Source: Oscillospiraceae bacterium
GTDB taxonomy: Bacteria > Bacillota > Clostridia > Oscillospirales > Oscillospiraceae
Direction of reading: 5' to 3'
DNA length: 33,960 bases
Assembly: GCA_015068235.1 (NCBI GenBank)
Contig: SVKY01000024.1
Coordinates: 1 to 33,960, forward strand
Positions 16,053-25,583 of the stretch are shown here, in pieces. Made by a program: the position numbers and the translations under genes. Positions within the stretch are counted from its first letter, which is position 1. Each line of letters opens with the position of its first letter. Under the pieces are notes generated by a model. That model was not told the origin of the DNA, did no database searches, and saw nothing but the letters and a program-made list of their open reading frames with translations.

Positions 16053-17171
16053 ATGACCGGTTTATTAATAATGATCGTTTGCTGTACCGTCTTTTCGCTT
16101 ATCTCACAGAAGCGAAGTGAAAGCATCAGAGGACATCGCAGCAGTAGCAGAGAACGTATCTTCTTTACTATTATTTTGTGTTATACGATTGTTTTTTCCG
16201 GTTTGCGTGTGTCGTATAATGATACGTATGCATATATTCAGGGTTTTAATTCCGCTCTTGAATTTCCGGAGGTTTTATCGCATTTTGATTGGAATTTGGG
16301 TTCAAATCCCGGATTTCGTATATTTGTATCTATCATTAGAACATTTACGGATAATTCAAATTTATATTTGATGATATGTTCTGCGATAACACTTGGGATT
16401 ACTCTTTGGTTTGTGCGGAAGTATACTAAGAGCTTTGTTTTGGCATTATTCCTTTTTTTTATGATGGGATATTATACGTTTACCATGGCTGCGGTCAAAC
16501 AGACGTTAACGACTGCACTTGCACTAATTGCTGTTGATAAGCTGATTAAAAATAAAAAACTATCTTTTGTTTTTATTCTTTTGATTGGCGCAACATTTCA
16601 TCCGTACTGTCTTATGTATTTTTGCATACCGCTATTGCTCAAACAGGTGCCCTGGAAAAAGGGTACCTGGATACTGATTATCTGCGTGTCAGGCATATCT
16701 TATGCGTTCAATTTTCTTCCAGAGGCGCTTGTCAATATCACGGAGTACTTTGGAGAGAGCTACGGTCAAGAAATGTTTGTTGGAGAGGGCATCAACGCTT
16801 TTCGTGTTATGGTTTATTTTACGCCGGTTGCGATCTCGTTTATTTGGCGAAAGATACTATTTATTAACAGTACGCAAAAAGAAAACCTATTTGTGAATTG
16901 CACCATTGTTTGTGCGATGATTATGTTTATCGGTCTGTTTGGAAATGCAAATACCTTCGCACGTTTGGCAATGTATTTCGAACCAATGATTTATATTGCT
17001 TTGCCATGGATGCTATATAAACTCAAGGCGCGTATGGCTGGATTCGTTATCGGAACAGGCTGCTATACCGCATTTCCGCTCTATTTTTGCTATCAAATGG
17101 TTATAGCAAGTACCTTCGATCAAGCGTTTAGCTCTATTTCGCTATGGCAGTTCTTTGAATCATTCTTTTGA
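16053..17171 (+). CDS. EpsG-family polysaccharide polymerase (Wzy-like)
   Basis: 372 residues with about ten membrane segments. ATG 16053 has GGAGG upstream. It shows the EpsG pattern: a loop with FSGLRVSYNDTYAYI near residues 50-65, LFFMMGYYTFTMAAVKQTLTTALAL around residues 130-160 (split here across membrane helix 4), and ATFHPYC. Such proteins join lipid-linked repeat units outside the membrane. It is the only polymerase candidate in the cluster, so it probably sets the linkage between repeats. It has few sequence constraints, so specificity cannot be predicted. Confidence 0.85.
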   Translation: MTGLLIMIVCCTVFSLISQKRSESIRGHRSSSRERIFFTIILCYTIVFSGLRVSYNDTYAYIQGFNSALEFPEVLSHFDWNLGSNPGFRIFVSIIRTFTDNSNLYLMICSAITLGITLWFVRKYTKSFVLALFLFFMMGYYTFTMAAVKQTLTTALALIAVDKLIKNKKLSFVFILLIGATFHPYCLMYFCIPLLLKQVPWKKGTWILIICVSGISYAFNFLPEALVNITEYFGESYGQEMFVGEGINAFRVMVYFTPVAISFIWRKILFINSTQKENLFVNCTIVCAMIMFIGLFGNANTFARLAMYFEPMIYIALPWMLYKLKARMAGFVIGTGCYTAFPLYFCYQMVIASTFDQAFSSISLWQFFESFF

Positions 17172-17253
17172 AATCAATACTTTTCGAAGTGAGCTATAAA
17201 CGGCTGCATATGGTTACTATTAATTATTATGAAGAAAGCGAAGACGTGTTCAT

Positions 17254-17952
17254 ATGATACCAAAAAAAATACATTATTGTTGGTTTGGTGGAAAGCCTAA
17301 GCCAAAGCTTGCAGAAAAGTGCATAGCGAGTTGGAAAAAATACTGTCCGGATTATGAGATCATCGAATGGAATGAGGATAATTTCGATATCAATATGAAC
17401 GCATATACACGTATGTGCTATCAAGAAAAGAAGTATGCTTTCTTGAGCGACTATGCGAGACTTGTCGTAGTGGAAGAGCATGGTGGTGTATATTTTGATA
17501 CGGATGTTCAGACTTTGAAGAACATTGATGCACTATTGACACACAATGCGTTTTATTGTTTTGAAACGATTGAGTATGTAAATACTGGTTCTGGCTTTGG
17601 CTCGGTTGCGCATGGGCAGTCCGTCAAAGCTATGCTAACAGAATACGAGGACTTACTTGATGGAAAGAACGGCGTTTTGCCTTGCCCAAGACTGAATACA
17701 TCCGCACTTGTAAAGCTTGGTTTGAAACAAGACGGAACGCTTCAGACTATTGCGGATGCGACGATTCTGCCAAGTGAGTTTATGAATCCGTTTGATCCTA
17801 CAATCGGAAAAATGAAGAAAACCGAGAACACGATTTCTGTGCACTGGTATTCTGCGGCATGGATCAGTCCGTGGAGACGACTTCGCGCCAAGATGATGCG
17901 CCCATTGCACCGTATTTTCGGCGTAGATGCTTTTAAGAGGTTTCGAAAATGA
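17254..17952 (+). CDS. GT32-like glycosyltransferase (capsular sugar transferase, DXD type)
   Basis: 232 residues. The N-terminus MIPKKIHYCWFG is the classic opening of Gly_transf_sug/GT32 proteins; SDYARL (65-70) and FDTDV with the DXD metal site at Asp82-Asp84 follow. The C-terminus has SVHWYSAAW, a common end motif. No good Shine-Dalgarno is seen, and an 82-base gap precedes it. It is a retaining transferase, probably adding hexose or HexNAc. The AT-rich style fades near its end, where it overlaps the next GT4 by four bases. Confidence 0.88.
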   Translation: MIPKKIHYCWFGGKPKPKLAEKCIASWKKYCPDYEIIEWNEDNFDINMNAYTRMCYQEKKYAFLSDYARLVVVEEHGGVYFDTDVQTLKNIDALLTHNAFYCFETIEYVNTGSGFGSVAHGQSVKAMLTEYEDLLDGKNGVLPCPRLNTSALVKLGLKQDGTLQTIADATILPSEFMNPFDPTIGKMKKTENTISVHWYSAAWISPWRRLRAKMMRPLHRIFGVDAFKRFRK

Positions 17953-19142
17953 AAAAATCCCTTTTGATCGTTTCTCATGCCTTGGAGCTTGGCGGAGCTG
18001 AGAGAAGCTTGATCGGCTTACTTGATATTTTGGATCCGTCGCAGTGGGAGATAGAGCTGTTTCTTTTACGGCATGAAGGGGAATTGCTTGGTGCGATCCC
18101 TGCGCATGTGAAGCTGCTGTCGCAAATTCCGGCGTACACAGTTCTTGCACGCCCGATGAAGGATACGGTGAAAGAGGGACACTTGCTACTTTCTGCTGCA
18201 AGATTATTCGGAAAAGCTGCAGCGAAACGATATGCAAAGAAAAATGCACATACGGATAGTGGTGTTTTTTTGGAATATAGCCATAAATATACCTATTCGT
18301 TGATGCCTGCGATTCAAAAGGAAAAAAACTATGATTTAGCAATTAGTTTTTTGACACCGCACTATATTGTGGCGAATAAAGTACAGGCGAAGAAAAAGCT
18401 TGCATGGATTCATACGGACTATCGTCAGATTCAGGTGAATGTTGAATCAGAAGAAAAAATGTGGGCTGCTTATGACCATATTGTGTCTATTTCAGAGGCA
18501 GTTACGCAAGGCTTTGTGAAGGTATTTCCGACCTTGAAGAATAAGATTGTTTTGATTGAGAATATTCTTCCCGAAAGACTAATTCGTTGCGAAGCCGAAG
18601 AAGTGATTAGAGATATGCCTCGAGTGAGCGATGAAAAGATTTTGCTGTCTGTGGGTCGTTTCTGCCGTGCGAAGAATTTCGACAATATTCCGCAAATATG
18701 TGCCAACTTGCTTCGACTTGGTATGAATGTAAAGTGGTATTTGATTGGCTTTGGTGCGGATGAGGCACTGATTCGGCAACGGATAAGTGAAGCAGGAATG
18801 CAGGAACATGTGATCGTTCTTGGGAAAAAATCGAATCCTTACCCCTACATCAAAGCTTGCGATCTTTATGTTCAACCCAGCCGTTATGAGGGCAAGTGTG
18901 TTACGGTTCGTGAAGCACAGCTGTTGGGAAAACCCGTCATTATTACTGATTATGCAACTTCATCAAGCCAACTTGAAAACGGTGAAGACGGTCTGATCGT
19001 TCCCATGGACAACGAAGACTGCGCTGCCGGTATCGCTGATCTTCTTTACGATCCTGCAAGAATGGTGCGGCTGATCCAAGTGTGTAAAAAACGTGATTAT
19101 TCGAATTCCGAAGAGGCACAAAAGTTTCAAATGTTTGTGTAA
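17949..19142 (+). CDS. Glycosyltransferase family 4
   Basis: 397 residues, ATGA overlap with the previous gene. It has the acceptor loop LELGGAERSL (residues 13-22), WIHTDY, SVGRFCRAKNFDN, and SRYEGKCVTVREAQ, which is the E-x7-E donor motif. The GT-B layout and length are normal. It ends with a DYSN...F helix typical of this subgroup. Translational coupling to the GT32-like gene suggests the two act in successive steps. Confidence 0.9.
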   Translation: MKKSLLIVSHALELGGAERSLIGLLDILDPSQWEIELFLLRHEGELLGAIPAHVKLLSQIPAYTVLARPMKDTVKEGHLLLSAARLFGKAAAKRYAKKNAHTDSGVFLEYSHKYTYSLMPAIQKEKNYDLAISFLTPHYIVANKVQAKKKLAWIHTDYRQIQVNVESEEKMWAAYDHIVSISEAVTQGFVKVFPTLKNKIVLIENILPERLIRCEAEEVIRDMPRVSDEKILLSVGRFCRAKNFDNIPQICANLLRLGMNVKWYLIGFGADEALIRQRISEAGMQEHVIVLGKKSNPYPYIKACDLYVQPSRYEGKCVTVREAQLLGKPVIITDYATSSSQLENGEDGLIVPMDNEDCAAGIADLLYDPARMVRLIQVCKKRDYSNSEEAQKFQMFV

Positions 19143-19189
19143 AGCTATGCATTTTATATACGCTTCCTACATCATATTAGGAGTAGAAA

Positions 19190-20194
19190 ATGATAAGTAT
19201 TATTGTTCCGGTTTATAAAGCTGAAAAGTTTATAGAGCGATGCGTAAATAGCATTTTGAATCAAACCTACCGTGATTTGGAACTGATCTTGGTGGATGAC
19301 GGCTCGCCCGATCAATGTCCGCAGTTATGCGATCGCTTCGCTGAAGCGGACAAAAGAGTGCGAGTGATTCACAAGAAAAACGGCGGTGTTTCAACGGCTC
19401 GAAATGCAGGGCTTGAGGTTGTAAGAGGGGAGTATATCGCTTTTGTGGACAGTGATGACTTCTTGGAACCTCAAATGTACGAGAAAATGATGGAAAAGGC
19501 GATTGCACATGATTGTGATGTTGTGATGTGCGATTGTGTGAAAGATTTTAAGGATCACAGCACTGTTTACTCCCATGATATTCGTGGGGGCTTCTATAAC
19601 TTAGATCAGTTGAAGCAGGAGCATTATCCTCATCTTTTGATTATGGAGAATGTTGAGTATCCGGCGACCATTTCAAACTGGACGTTATTATGGAAATCTA
19701 CTTTGAACACCACGGATATGAGATACCAATCCGGCGTCAGATTTTCTGAGGATCTTTTGTTTGGGGCAAAGCTTCTTCGGAAAGCCAAATCGTTCTACTA
19801 TATGAAAGGCGAGGCATTGTATCACTATGTGATGAACGATGCTTCTGCAAGTCATACCTACGTTCCGGATAAATGGAACGACTATCAGCTTCTGCACAGC
19901 AGGATCGTTGCTGAATTTGGTGCGGACAAGGAATTTGATTTTTCAAAGCAGATCGACCTGTGCTTGCTTTTCTTCCTTTACAATACGTTGGGAGAAACCA
20001 ATGGTGCGGATATCTCGCAGAAAGAGAAAAAGACAAAAATGCGAGAGATTTTGCGAGACGAGAGTGTTCGAGCAATGTTTAGACGAGTGAAGGTGTTGAA
20101 ACTTCCGATTGCAACAAAGCTGAAACTGATCACGCTGATTTATAAATATCGAGTTGGTCTCGCTTTATTAAGAGTTTATTGCAGGAGAAAATAA
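19190..20194 (+). CDS. Glycosyltransferase family 2
   Basis: 334 residues; AGGAG seven bases upstream of the ATG. It has ISIIVPVYKAEKFIERC, VDDGSPD (35-41), GGVSTARNAGL and DSDD (87-90). The C-terminal 130 residues are helical with FSEDLLFG as the likely ED catalytic region, and end in a basic amphipathic tail (KLITLIYKYRVGLALLR). It is EpsJ/WcaA-like and inverting. The broken gene that follows shows the same N-terminus and a related tail, so the two may be former tandem copies. Confidence 0.9.
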   Translation: MISIIVPVYKAEKFIERCVNSILNQTYRDLELILVDDGSPDQCPQLCDRFAEADKRVRVIHKKNGGVSTARNAGLEVVRGEYIAFVDSDDFLEPQMYEKMMEKAIAHDCDVVMCDCVKDFKDHSTVYSHDIRGGFYNLDQLKQEHYPHLLIMENVEYPATISNWTLLWKSTLNTTDMRYQSGVRFSEDLLFGAKLLRKAKSFYYMKGEALYHYVMNDASASHTYVPDKWNDYQLLHSRIVAEFGADKEFDFSKQIDLCLLFFLYNTLGETNGADISQKEKKTKMREILRDESVRAMFRRVKVLKLPIATKLKLITLIYKYRVGLALLRVYCRRK

Positions 20195-20195
20195 G

Positions 20196-20533
20196 ATGTC
20201 TATGATTCAAAAACAATCGCTAAAAGTGGGGGCTCAGCCACTTGTTTCGGTGATTGTGCCTGTGTATAAAGTCGAAAAATATATTCATCGTTGTATTGAC
20301 TGTTTGCCGATAACAAGTTCATTTGTGAAAATTCTCGCAAACTGTATTGCGATATATATGTTGAATATTACTACAAATCGAAGCGTGCGAATATCGAAAT
20401 GCGAGAGATCCGTGACTTTAGCAGAATATTAAAGTCATTAATTTTTAATCGCAACATGAAGATTAAGTTCCTGATGAGAATGATACTCTTTAGAATTTCA
20501 CCCAAGTTATATGGAAGGTTAACAAAAGCGTGA
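20196..20533 (+). pseudogene. Glycosyltransferase family 2 remnant with large internal deletion
   Basis: A normal start (AGGAG, ATG 20196) opens into a GT2 N-terminus, PLVSVIVPVYKVEKYIHRC, for about 35 codons to near 20302. From there the frame of the start meets no GT2 sequence and stops at 20432. In another frame, 20300-20533 reads as a GT2 C-terminus (FADNKFICENSRKLYCDIY, MREIRDFSRIL, FRISPKLYGRL) ending at TGA 20531. The two ends total 338 bases against about 1000 for intact neighbours, so about 650 bases, including the catalytic DXD, are missing. The downstream GT2 starts five bases later, so expression of the operon is not blocked. No function is expected. Confidence 0.85.
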
Positions 20534-20537
20534 GGGT

Positions 20538-21536
20538 ATGAAGATCAGCATTATTATTCCGATTTACAATAAAAGTAAATATATTAAGACGATTCTGCAG
20601 CAGTTGAAGGACCAGAGCTTTTCTGACTTTGAGTGCTTGCTGATCGATGATGGCTCCTCCGATGGCTCTGAAGTGATTTGTGACGATTTTGCAGCCTTGG
20701 ATGCAAGACTCAAGGTGTTCCATATCCCCAACGGTGGCGTTTCTCACGCAAGAAACGTTGGATTGGATCATGCACAAGGGGATTATATTACATTCATCGA
20801 TTCAGATGATGAGATATTACCAAATTATCTTGAGAATTTATATGCTGCTATTGAGAAATCTAAAGCTGACATTATCATCAGTGGTCATCTGAAATTCTGG
20901 GATAACAAAGATGATACGATTTCAATCAAGCACCCACATATAAACGGCTTGGTTACCTTGAGAGAATGCATCTGCGATTTTGCTTCGGTGCAAAGAGATA
21001 GTGGCTTGTTTGGCTACTGCTGGTCAAAAGCCTTTAAGAATCATATCGTTCATAATATCAGATTTGACGAAGGACTTCGACTTGCAGAAGATTTTGACTT
21101 CTGTTTGCGTACCTATGAAAAGGCCGGGAATATCTATTTTGACGATCAGTGCTTGTATCGATATAGGCAAGAAGCTGATAATTCCACTGCAATTGTCAAG
21201 GATGATAAGATAGATTATTTTGCTCAGCTAAAAATCAACCTTCGCTATCGTGATTTTTTGAAAAGGGCAAATGCGTATGATGGAGAGAACAAAAAGATCC
21301 TTGAGCAGCTACTGTCGAATTATCTGTATTTTTCTGCATTCTATTGTCCAAGTGCTATTATGGATGAGCGCTTTTTGGAGCTAACAGAATTGCAGAAACG
21401 TGAAGGAATCAAATTTGTTTCAGGCAGATCTTTGCAACGTATTGTTTTGTCATTGACCGCAAAAGGTCATTGGAAAACTGCTAAAAATATGATTAAACTA
21501 TATAGATCATTAAGGAATATGATAAGAAAATCTTAG
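20538..21536 (+). CDS. Glycosyltransferase family 2
   Basis: 332 residues; the ATG lies four bases after the pseudogene stop with GAGGG just upstream. It has SIIIPIYNKSKYIKT, IDDGSSDGS (36-44), GGVSHARNVGLD and DSDD (88-91), then RLAEDFDFCLRTYEKAG with the likely catalytic base. The C-terminus is basic and may lie on the membrane. Specificity is not predictable. Confidence 0.9.
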   Translation: MKISIIIPIYNKSKYIKTILQQLKDQSFSDFECLLIDDGSSDGSEVICDDFAALDARLKVFHIPNGGVSHARNVGLDHAQGDYITFIDSDDEILPNYLENLYAAIEKSKADIIISGHLKFWDNKDDTISIKHPHINGLVTLRECICDFASVQRDSGLFGYCWSKAFKNHIVHNIRFDEGLRLAEDFDFCLRTYEKAGNIYFDDQCLYRYRQEADNSTAIVKDDKIDYFAQLKINLRYRDFLKRANAYDGENKKILEQLLSNYLYFSAFYCPSAIMDERFLELTELQKREGIKFVSGRSLQRIVLSLTAKGHWKTAKNMIKLYRSLRNMIRKS

Positions 21537-21547
21537 GGTGATGTTTT

Positions 21548-22450
21548 ATGGCTCCTCTATTTACCGTTTTTACCCCGACATACAATCGTGCGTATATTTT
21601 ACCGAAGCTTTATGATTCGCTATGTGCACAGACAAAAAAAGATTTTGAATGGCTGATCGTTGATGACGGCTCTACTGACGAAACGGAGGAATTGGTTTCT
21701 TCATGGCTGAGCATCGACAATGGATTTAAGATCAATTATATTAAAAAGGAAAATGGTGGAAAACCTCGTGCAATTAATTTTGGTGTAAATTTAGCGCAAG
21801 GAAAATACTTCTTCCTTATGGACTCCGACGACCACTTGTTGTCGGAAGCTATGGAAAAAATGACGCAATGGGTCGCTGAAATTGATGGCGCAGAGGACTT
21901 TATTGGGGTCGGAGCGGCAAAAGGATATCCTGATATTACTTACATAAAGGGTGTTCCACCGACAGTGAATGATAAAGGGTATGTAGATGCCACAAATTTA
22001 GAGCGCTGCAAATATAATCTTGATGCAGATATGTGTGAGGCATATCGTACGGATCTTTTTCGCAAGTTTCCTATGGCCGAATGGCCCGGGGAAAAATTTG
22101 CACCAGAGCAGATCGCACTAAACGAGATTGCGCTTGCAGGGTACAAGCTTCGTTGGCATAGCGATATTATCTATGTCTGCGATTATCTTGAAGATGGCTT
22201 GACAAAGGGCAGCCGAAAATTGGAGAAGAATAATCCGATGGGTTATGCCATGATGTATGACCATATGCTGAAATACGGCTATTCTTTCAAACGAAGTTTT
22301 TTTTGCGCTTGCCAAGCGATCGCTTTTGCTCTTTACGCAAAACAGCCGAAATTTTTGCTGAGGATGAACAGTAAGTGGATGGCAGCCTTGGCACTTCCGT
22401 TTGGCGCTGTGTTGTCTATACGCCGAGCAATTCAATTTAGAAAGGTTTAA
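21548..22450 (+). CDS. Glycosyltransferase family 2
   Basis: 300 residues with FTVFTPTYNRAYILPK, VDDGSTDET (38-46), NGGKPRAINFG, MDSDD (91-95) and the closing block GEKFAPEQIALNEIAL and IYVCDYLEDGLT. This FTPTYNRA...CDYLEDGLT subgroup differs from the other GT2 genes here and is widespread in Firmicutes capsule loci. It is followed after two bases by another GT2. Its acceptor and donor are unknown. Confidence 0.9.
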   Translation: MAPLFTVFTPTYNRAYILPKLYDSLCAQTKKDFEWLIVDDGSTDETEELVSSWLSIDNGFKINYIKKENGGKPRAINFGVNLAQGKYFFLMDSDDHLLSEAMEKMTQWVAEIDGAEDFIGVGAAKGYPDITYIKGVPPTVNDKGYVDATNLERCKYNLDADMCEAYRTDLFRKFPMAEWPGEKFAPEQIALNEIALAGYKLRWHSDIIYVCDYLEDGLTKGSRKLEKNNPMGYAMMYDHMLKYGYSFKRSFFCACQAIAFALYAKQPKFLLRMNSKWMAALALPFGAVLSIRRAIQFRKV

Positions 22451-22452
22451 TT

Positions 22453-23370
22453 ATGATTTCGGTAATTATTCCGATTTACAATGCGGAGAAATATCTTCTG
22501 CGGACGATACACTGTTTGCAGGAACAGTTATACACTGATTTTGAAGTGCTGCTGATCGATGATGGGAGCAAGGACAATTCTGCCGCTGTGTTAAGAGACA
22601 TTGCAGCAAAAGATACTCGCTTTCGTTACATTTATCAGGAAAACCAAGGTGTTTCAGCGGCGAGAAATCATGGACTTGAGCTTTGTAAAGGGCAATATGT
22701 TACATTCATTGATGCGGATGATGTGATACCGAATAATTATCTTGCAAATCTGTTGGAAACGCTGCTCGAAAATCATTGCCAGATGTCGGTTTGTGATGTG
22801 GTCATACTCCGCGATGAAAAGGAAAGCAAACGCTTTTCGTGTACATCAAATAAATTGGAGCAAACAGAGGCATTAAATCTGATCCTATCGAGACGAAATA
22901 TTAACTCCGGTCCCTGCGCGAAGCTGTTCCAGCGTGAAATTCTAAAGGGCATTCAATTTCCACCGCTGAAGGCTTACGAAGATATTTTGTTTGTGATTAA
23001 TGCGGTTTGCAGATGCGAGGATATCGCTGTGACCTCTGATACGCAATATAACTATATTCAAAACGAAGGCAGTGCGATGAACGGCTTTCTAAAATTGCCT
23101 TCGAAAGATATTATTACAGCCACGGAAAAACTGCTTGAATTTTTAAGGGACAGAAAAGATCTTGATCCGCAGTGCTTCTATGTTACGACATCGCACCTTA
23201 TGCAGTATGCTGCGCCGCTATTGAAGAACAACGACGAAAAAGCAAGGAGTTTTGTCAAGGCTACAAGGAGCGTTTATAAGCGGAATTTGAGACGAATTTG
23301 GACTTGTGTGGCGTTCCCATGGAAAGAGAAAATAACATTCACTTTATTCACCTTCGGGTGGAAACATTAG
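22453..23370 (+). CDS. Glycosyltransferase family 2
   Basis: 305 residues; AAAGG ten bases before the ATG. It has ISVIIPIYNAEKYLLRTI, IDDGSKDNS (35-43), GVSAARNHGLELCKG, DADD (87-90), and the later GPCAKLF and PLKAYEDILFV with a catalytic Asp near 180. The protein ends in a basic aromatic tail typical of soluble, membrane-touching GT2 enzymes. Confidence 0.9.
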   Translation: MISVIIPIYNAEKYLLRTIHCLQEQLYTDFEVLLIDDGSKDNSAAVLRDIAAKDTRFRYIYQENQGVSAARNHGLELCKGQYVTFIDADDVIPNNYLANLLETLLENHCQMSVCDVVILRDEKESKRFSCTSNKLEQTEALNLILSRRNINSGPCAKLFQREILKGIQFPPLKAYEDILFVINAVCRCEDIAVTSDTQYNYIQNEGSAMNGFLKLPSKDIITATEKLLEFLRDRKDLDPQCFYVTTSHLMQYAAPLLKNNDEKARSFVKATRSVYKRNLRRIWTCVAFPWKEKITFTLFTFGWKH

Positions 23371-23398
23371 AAATCAGAAAATATTATGAGGTTAAATT

Positions 23399-24559
23399 AT
23401 GAGCCGAATTTTTCTTTATGCCCATGGCGGCAGTGGTAATCACGGATGTGAAGCGATCGTCAGATCGACTGCGGATATGCTGAACGGAAAGAATTTTTAC
23501 CTTATTTCGGGAAGACCGGACGAGGATCGATTTTATGGCATTGCAGAGCTTTGTGATATCATAAAGGATCGAAGTGATAATTTTGAAAAAAAGAGCCTTG
23601 ATTTTCTCAAAGCGTACATTGCACTGAAACTAAAAAAAGACTTCATCCCCATGGATAAGCTGCAGTATAAAGCGGCGTTCTCGAATATCAAAAAAGGCGA
23701 CATTGCATTGTCGATCGGCGGCGATAATTATTGCTATGCCGATGTGAATAAGTATATCATGTTGCATGACATGCTAAAAAAACGTGGTGCTAAAACCGTT
23801 TTTTGGGGATGCTCGATAGAGCCTGAGGTCGCTGCCCGTCCCGATGTCGCAAAAGATCTTGCAAGATATGATTTAATCACTGCACGCGAGACGATCAGCT
23901 ATGAAGCCTTAAAGGCGGTAAATCCCAATACGAAGCTTGTTGCAGATCCTGCGTTTGTTTTGAAAGCAAAAGAAACTGCGCTACCGAAAGGTTTTGACCC
24001 CGGCAATACGGTGGGAATCAATTTAAGTCCGATGGCGATGGACTTAGAGTCAGTTCCCGGGATCGCATTTGAGAATTATAAAAATTTGATCGCTCATGTG
24101 ATCAAGCACACGGACATGCAGGTAGCGTTGATTCCACACGTTGTATGGGCAGAGGGAGACGACAGAATTCCGCTGAAAAAGCTTTACGACGAATTTGCGG
24201 ACAGCGGTAGGGTAGTTATCGTTGGAGATTGCAGCTGCCAAGAATTGAAATATTTAATTTCCAAATGCCGTTTCTTTGTCGGCGCAAGGACGCATGCGAC
24301 GATTGCGGCTTATTCGAGCTGTGTTCCGACGCTTGTGCTTGGATACTCCGTCAAATCGCGCGGAATTGCAAGAGATTTATTTGGAACTGAGGATGGTTAC
24401 GTGGTTCCCGTGCAGACGATTAAGCAACCCGATGCCGTTTTACAGGCGTTTCTTCACATTCTTGAGCATGAAAAGGAAATGCTTCACACGCTAAAGCAGT
24501 GCATTCCTACCTTCAAAGAAAAGGCTTTACAGGCAGCAAATTATTTATTCGAGAAATAA
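23399..24559 (+). CDS. Polysaccharide pyruvyl transferase family protein
   Basis: 386 residues; GAGG seven bases upstream of the ATG. It has the family's N-terminal GGSGNHGCEAI (10-20), SIGGDNYCYA, FWGCSIEP, YDLITARETIS, and the closing RTHATIAAYSSCVPTLVLGYS with SRGIARDLFG. The fold is GT-B-like. CsaB/WcaK relatives transfer pyruvate from phosphoenolpyruvate to make a ketal on a sugar, adding negative charge and in some species anchoring SLH proteins. It is not a pseudogene and lies among the glycosyltransferases, so a repeat-unit modification is likely. Confidence 0.9.
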   Translation: MSRIFLYAHGGSGNHGCEAIVRSTADMLNGKNFYLISGRPDEDRFYGIAELCDIIKDRSDNFEKKSLDFLKAYIALKLKKDFIPMDKLQYKAAFSNIKKGDIALSIGGDNYCYADVNKYIMLHDMLKKRGAKTVFWGCSIEPEVAARPDVAKDLARYDLITARETISYEALKAVNPNTKLVADPAFVLKAKETALPKGFDPGNTVGINLSPMAMDLESVPGIAFENYKNLIAHVIKHTDMQVALIPHVVWAEGDDRIPLKKLYDEFADSGRVVIVGDCSCQELKYLISKCRFFVGARTHATIAAYSSCVPTLVLGYSVKSRGIARDLFGTEDGYVVPVQTIKQPDAVLQAFLHILEHEKEMLHTLKQCIPTFKEKALQAANYLFEK

Positions 24560-24582
24560 CAGCAGGAAGTTAAGGAGGGCAC

Positions 24583-25569
24583 ATGGAACACCTTGTCAGT
24601 GTTATTATTCCTTGTTATAATGCAGAGCGATATCTGGACATGAGCATAGGTTCCGTATTCGAGCAGGATTATAACAGCATCGAGCTTATCATTGTTAATG
24701 ACGGCTCTACAGATCGTAGCGAAGAAATAATTTTTTCATGGAAAAAGAGATTTGAAGAAAAAGGATTATCACTGGTTTATGTACATCAAGAGAACAAGGG
24801 ACTGGGTGGTGCCATAAATACAGGCTTGAAATATGTATCCGGCGAGTATATTACACTTTTGGATGCCGATGACCAATTTCTACAGGGGTCAATTCGCAAG
24901 AGAGCTGAATATTTAGCCTCCCATCCGGAATGTTCAGGTGTACGGAGCAATGGCTGGTATGTGAAAGGTGAGAGACGTTGGCTGTTTATAACGGAGGAGA
25001 AAGAGAAGAATATTTCGGATTTGTTTACTGCACTGAGCTTAGGACAAACAAATAACTGGGCAGGCACATATATGCTCAGAACAGATGTGTTTTTCACAGT
25101 TTACCCTGACCGCAATATTTTCCCTTCAAGGCTGGGACAAAATCTTCAATTGCTTTTACCTGTTTCGTATAAACGAAAAGTTGGATATATTGATGAGCCA
25201 TTGACAGAATATTTTATCTATGATAATTCACATTCTCACGCAAGTGATCTTCATGAACGAAAAGTTGTTGAGGAAAGAAACTCCGAAGGTTATAGAGAAA
25301 TATATTTTAAAATACTGAATATGCTGACAACCGACACAAATGAACTTGAACTTTATGGAAATATGTACAATTCAACTTTTTATAGAAGAGAGATGCGTCG
25401 GATGTTGGGCTATAAAGATGTCAAGAAGGCAAAACACTACTATAAACTTTTGAAAACGACGCAATACTGTACGATCAGTGATTCAATCGACATTTATTCC
25501 GTAACATGTAAGCCTCTTGCGATTATATTAAAGGTAGTACGCAAGATGAAAAATTTGATCAAATTATAA
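24583..25569 (+). CDS. Glycosyltransferase family 2, first of a tandem paralogue pair
   Basis: 328 residues; AAGGAGGG directly before the ATG. It has SVIIPCYNAERYLD, VNDGSTDRS (38-46), NKGLGGAINTGL and LDADD (93-97). The C-terminal half has SRLGQNLQLLLPVSYKRK and IDEPLTEYFIY. Those C-terminal motifs recur in the next gene, so the two form a paralogous pair distinct from the other GT2 genes. Confidence 0.9.
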   Translation: MEHLVSVIIPCYNAERYLDMSIGSVFEQDYNSIELIIVNDGSTDRSEEIIFSWKKRFEEKGLSLVYVHQENKGLGGAINTGLKYVSGEYITLLDADDQFLQGSIRKRAEYLASHPECSGVRSNGWYVKGERRWLFITEEKEKNISDLFTALSLGQTNNWAGTYMLRTDVFFTVYPDRNIFPSRLGQNLQLLLPVSYKRKVGYIDEPLTEYFIYDNSHSHASDLHERKVVEERNSEGYREIYFKILNMLTTDTNELELYGNMYNSTFYRREMRRMLGYKDVKKAKHYYKLLKTTQYCTISDSIDIYSVTCKPLAIILKVVRKMKNLIKL

Positions 25570-25583
25570 GGAAAACTGAAATT

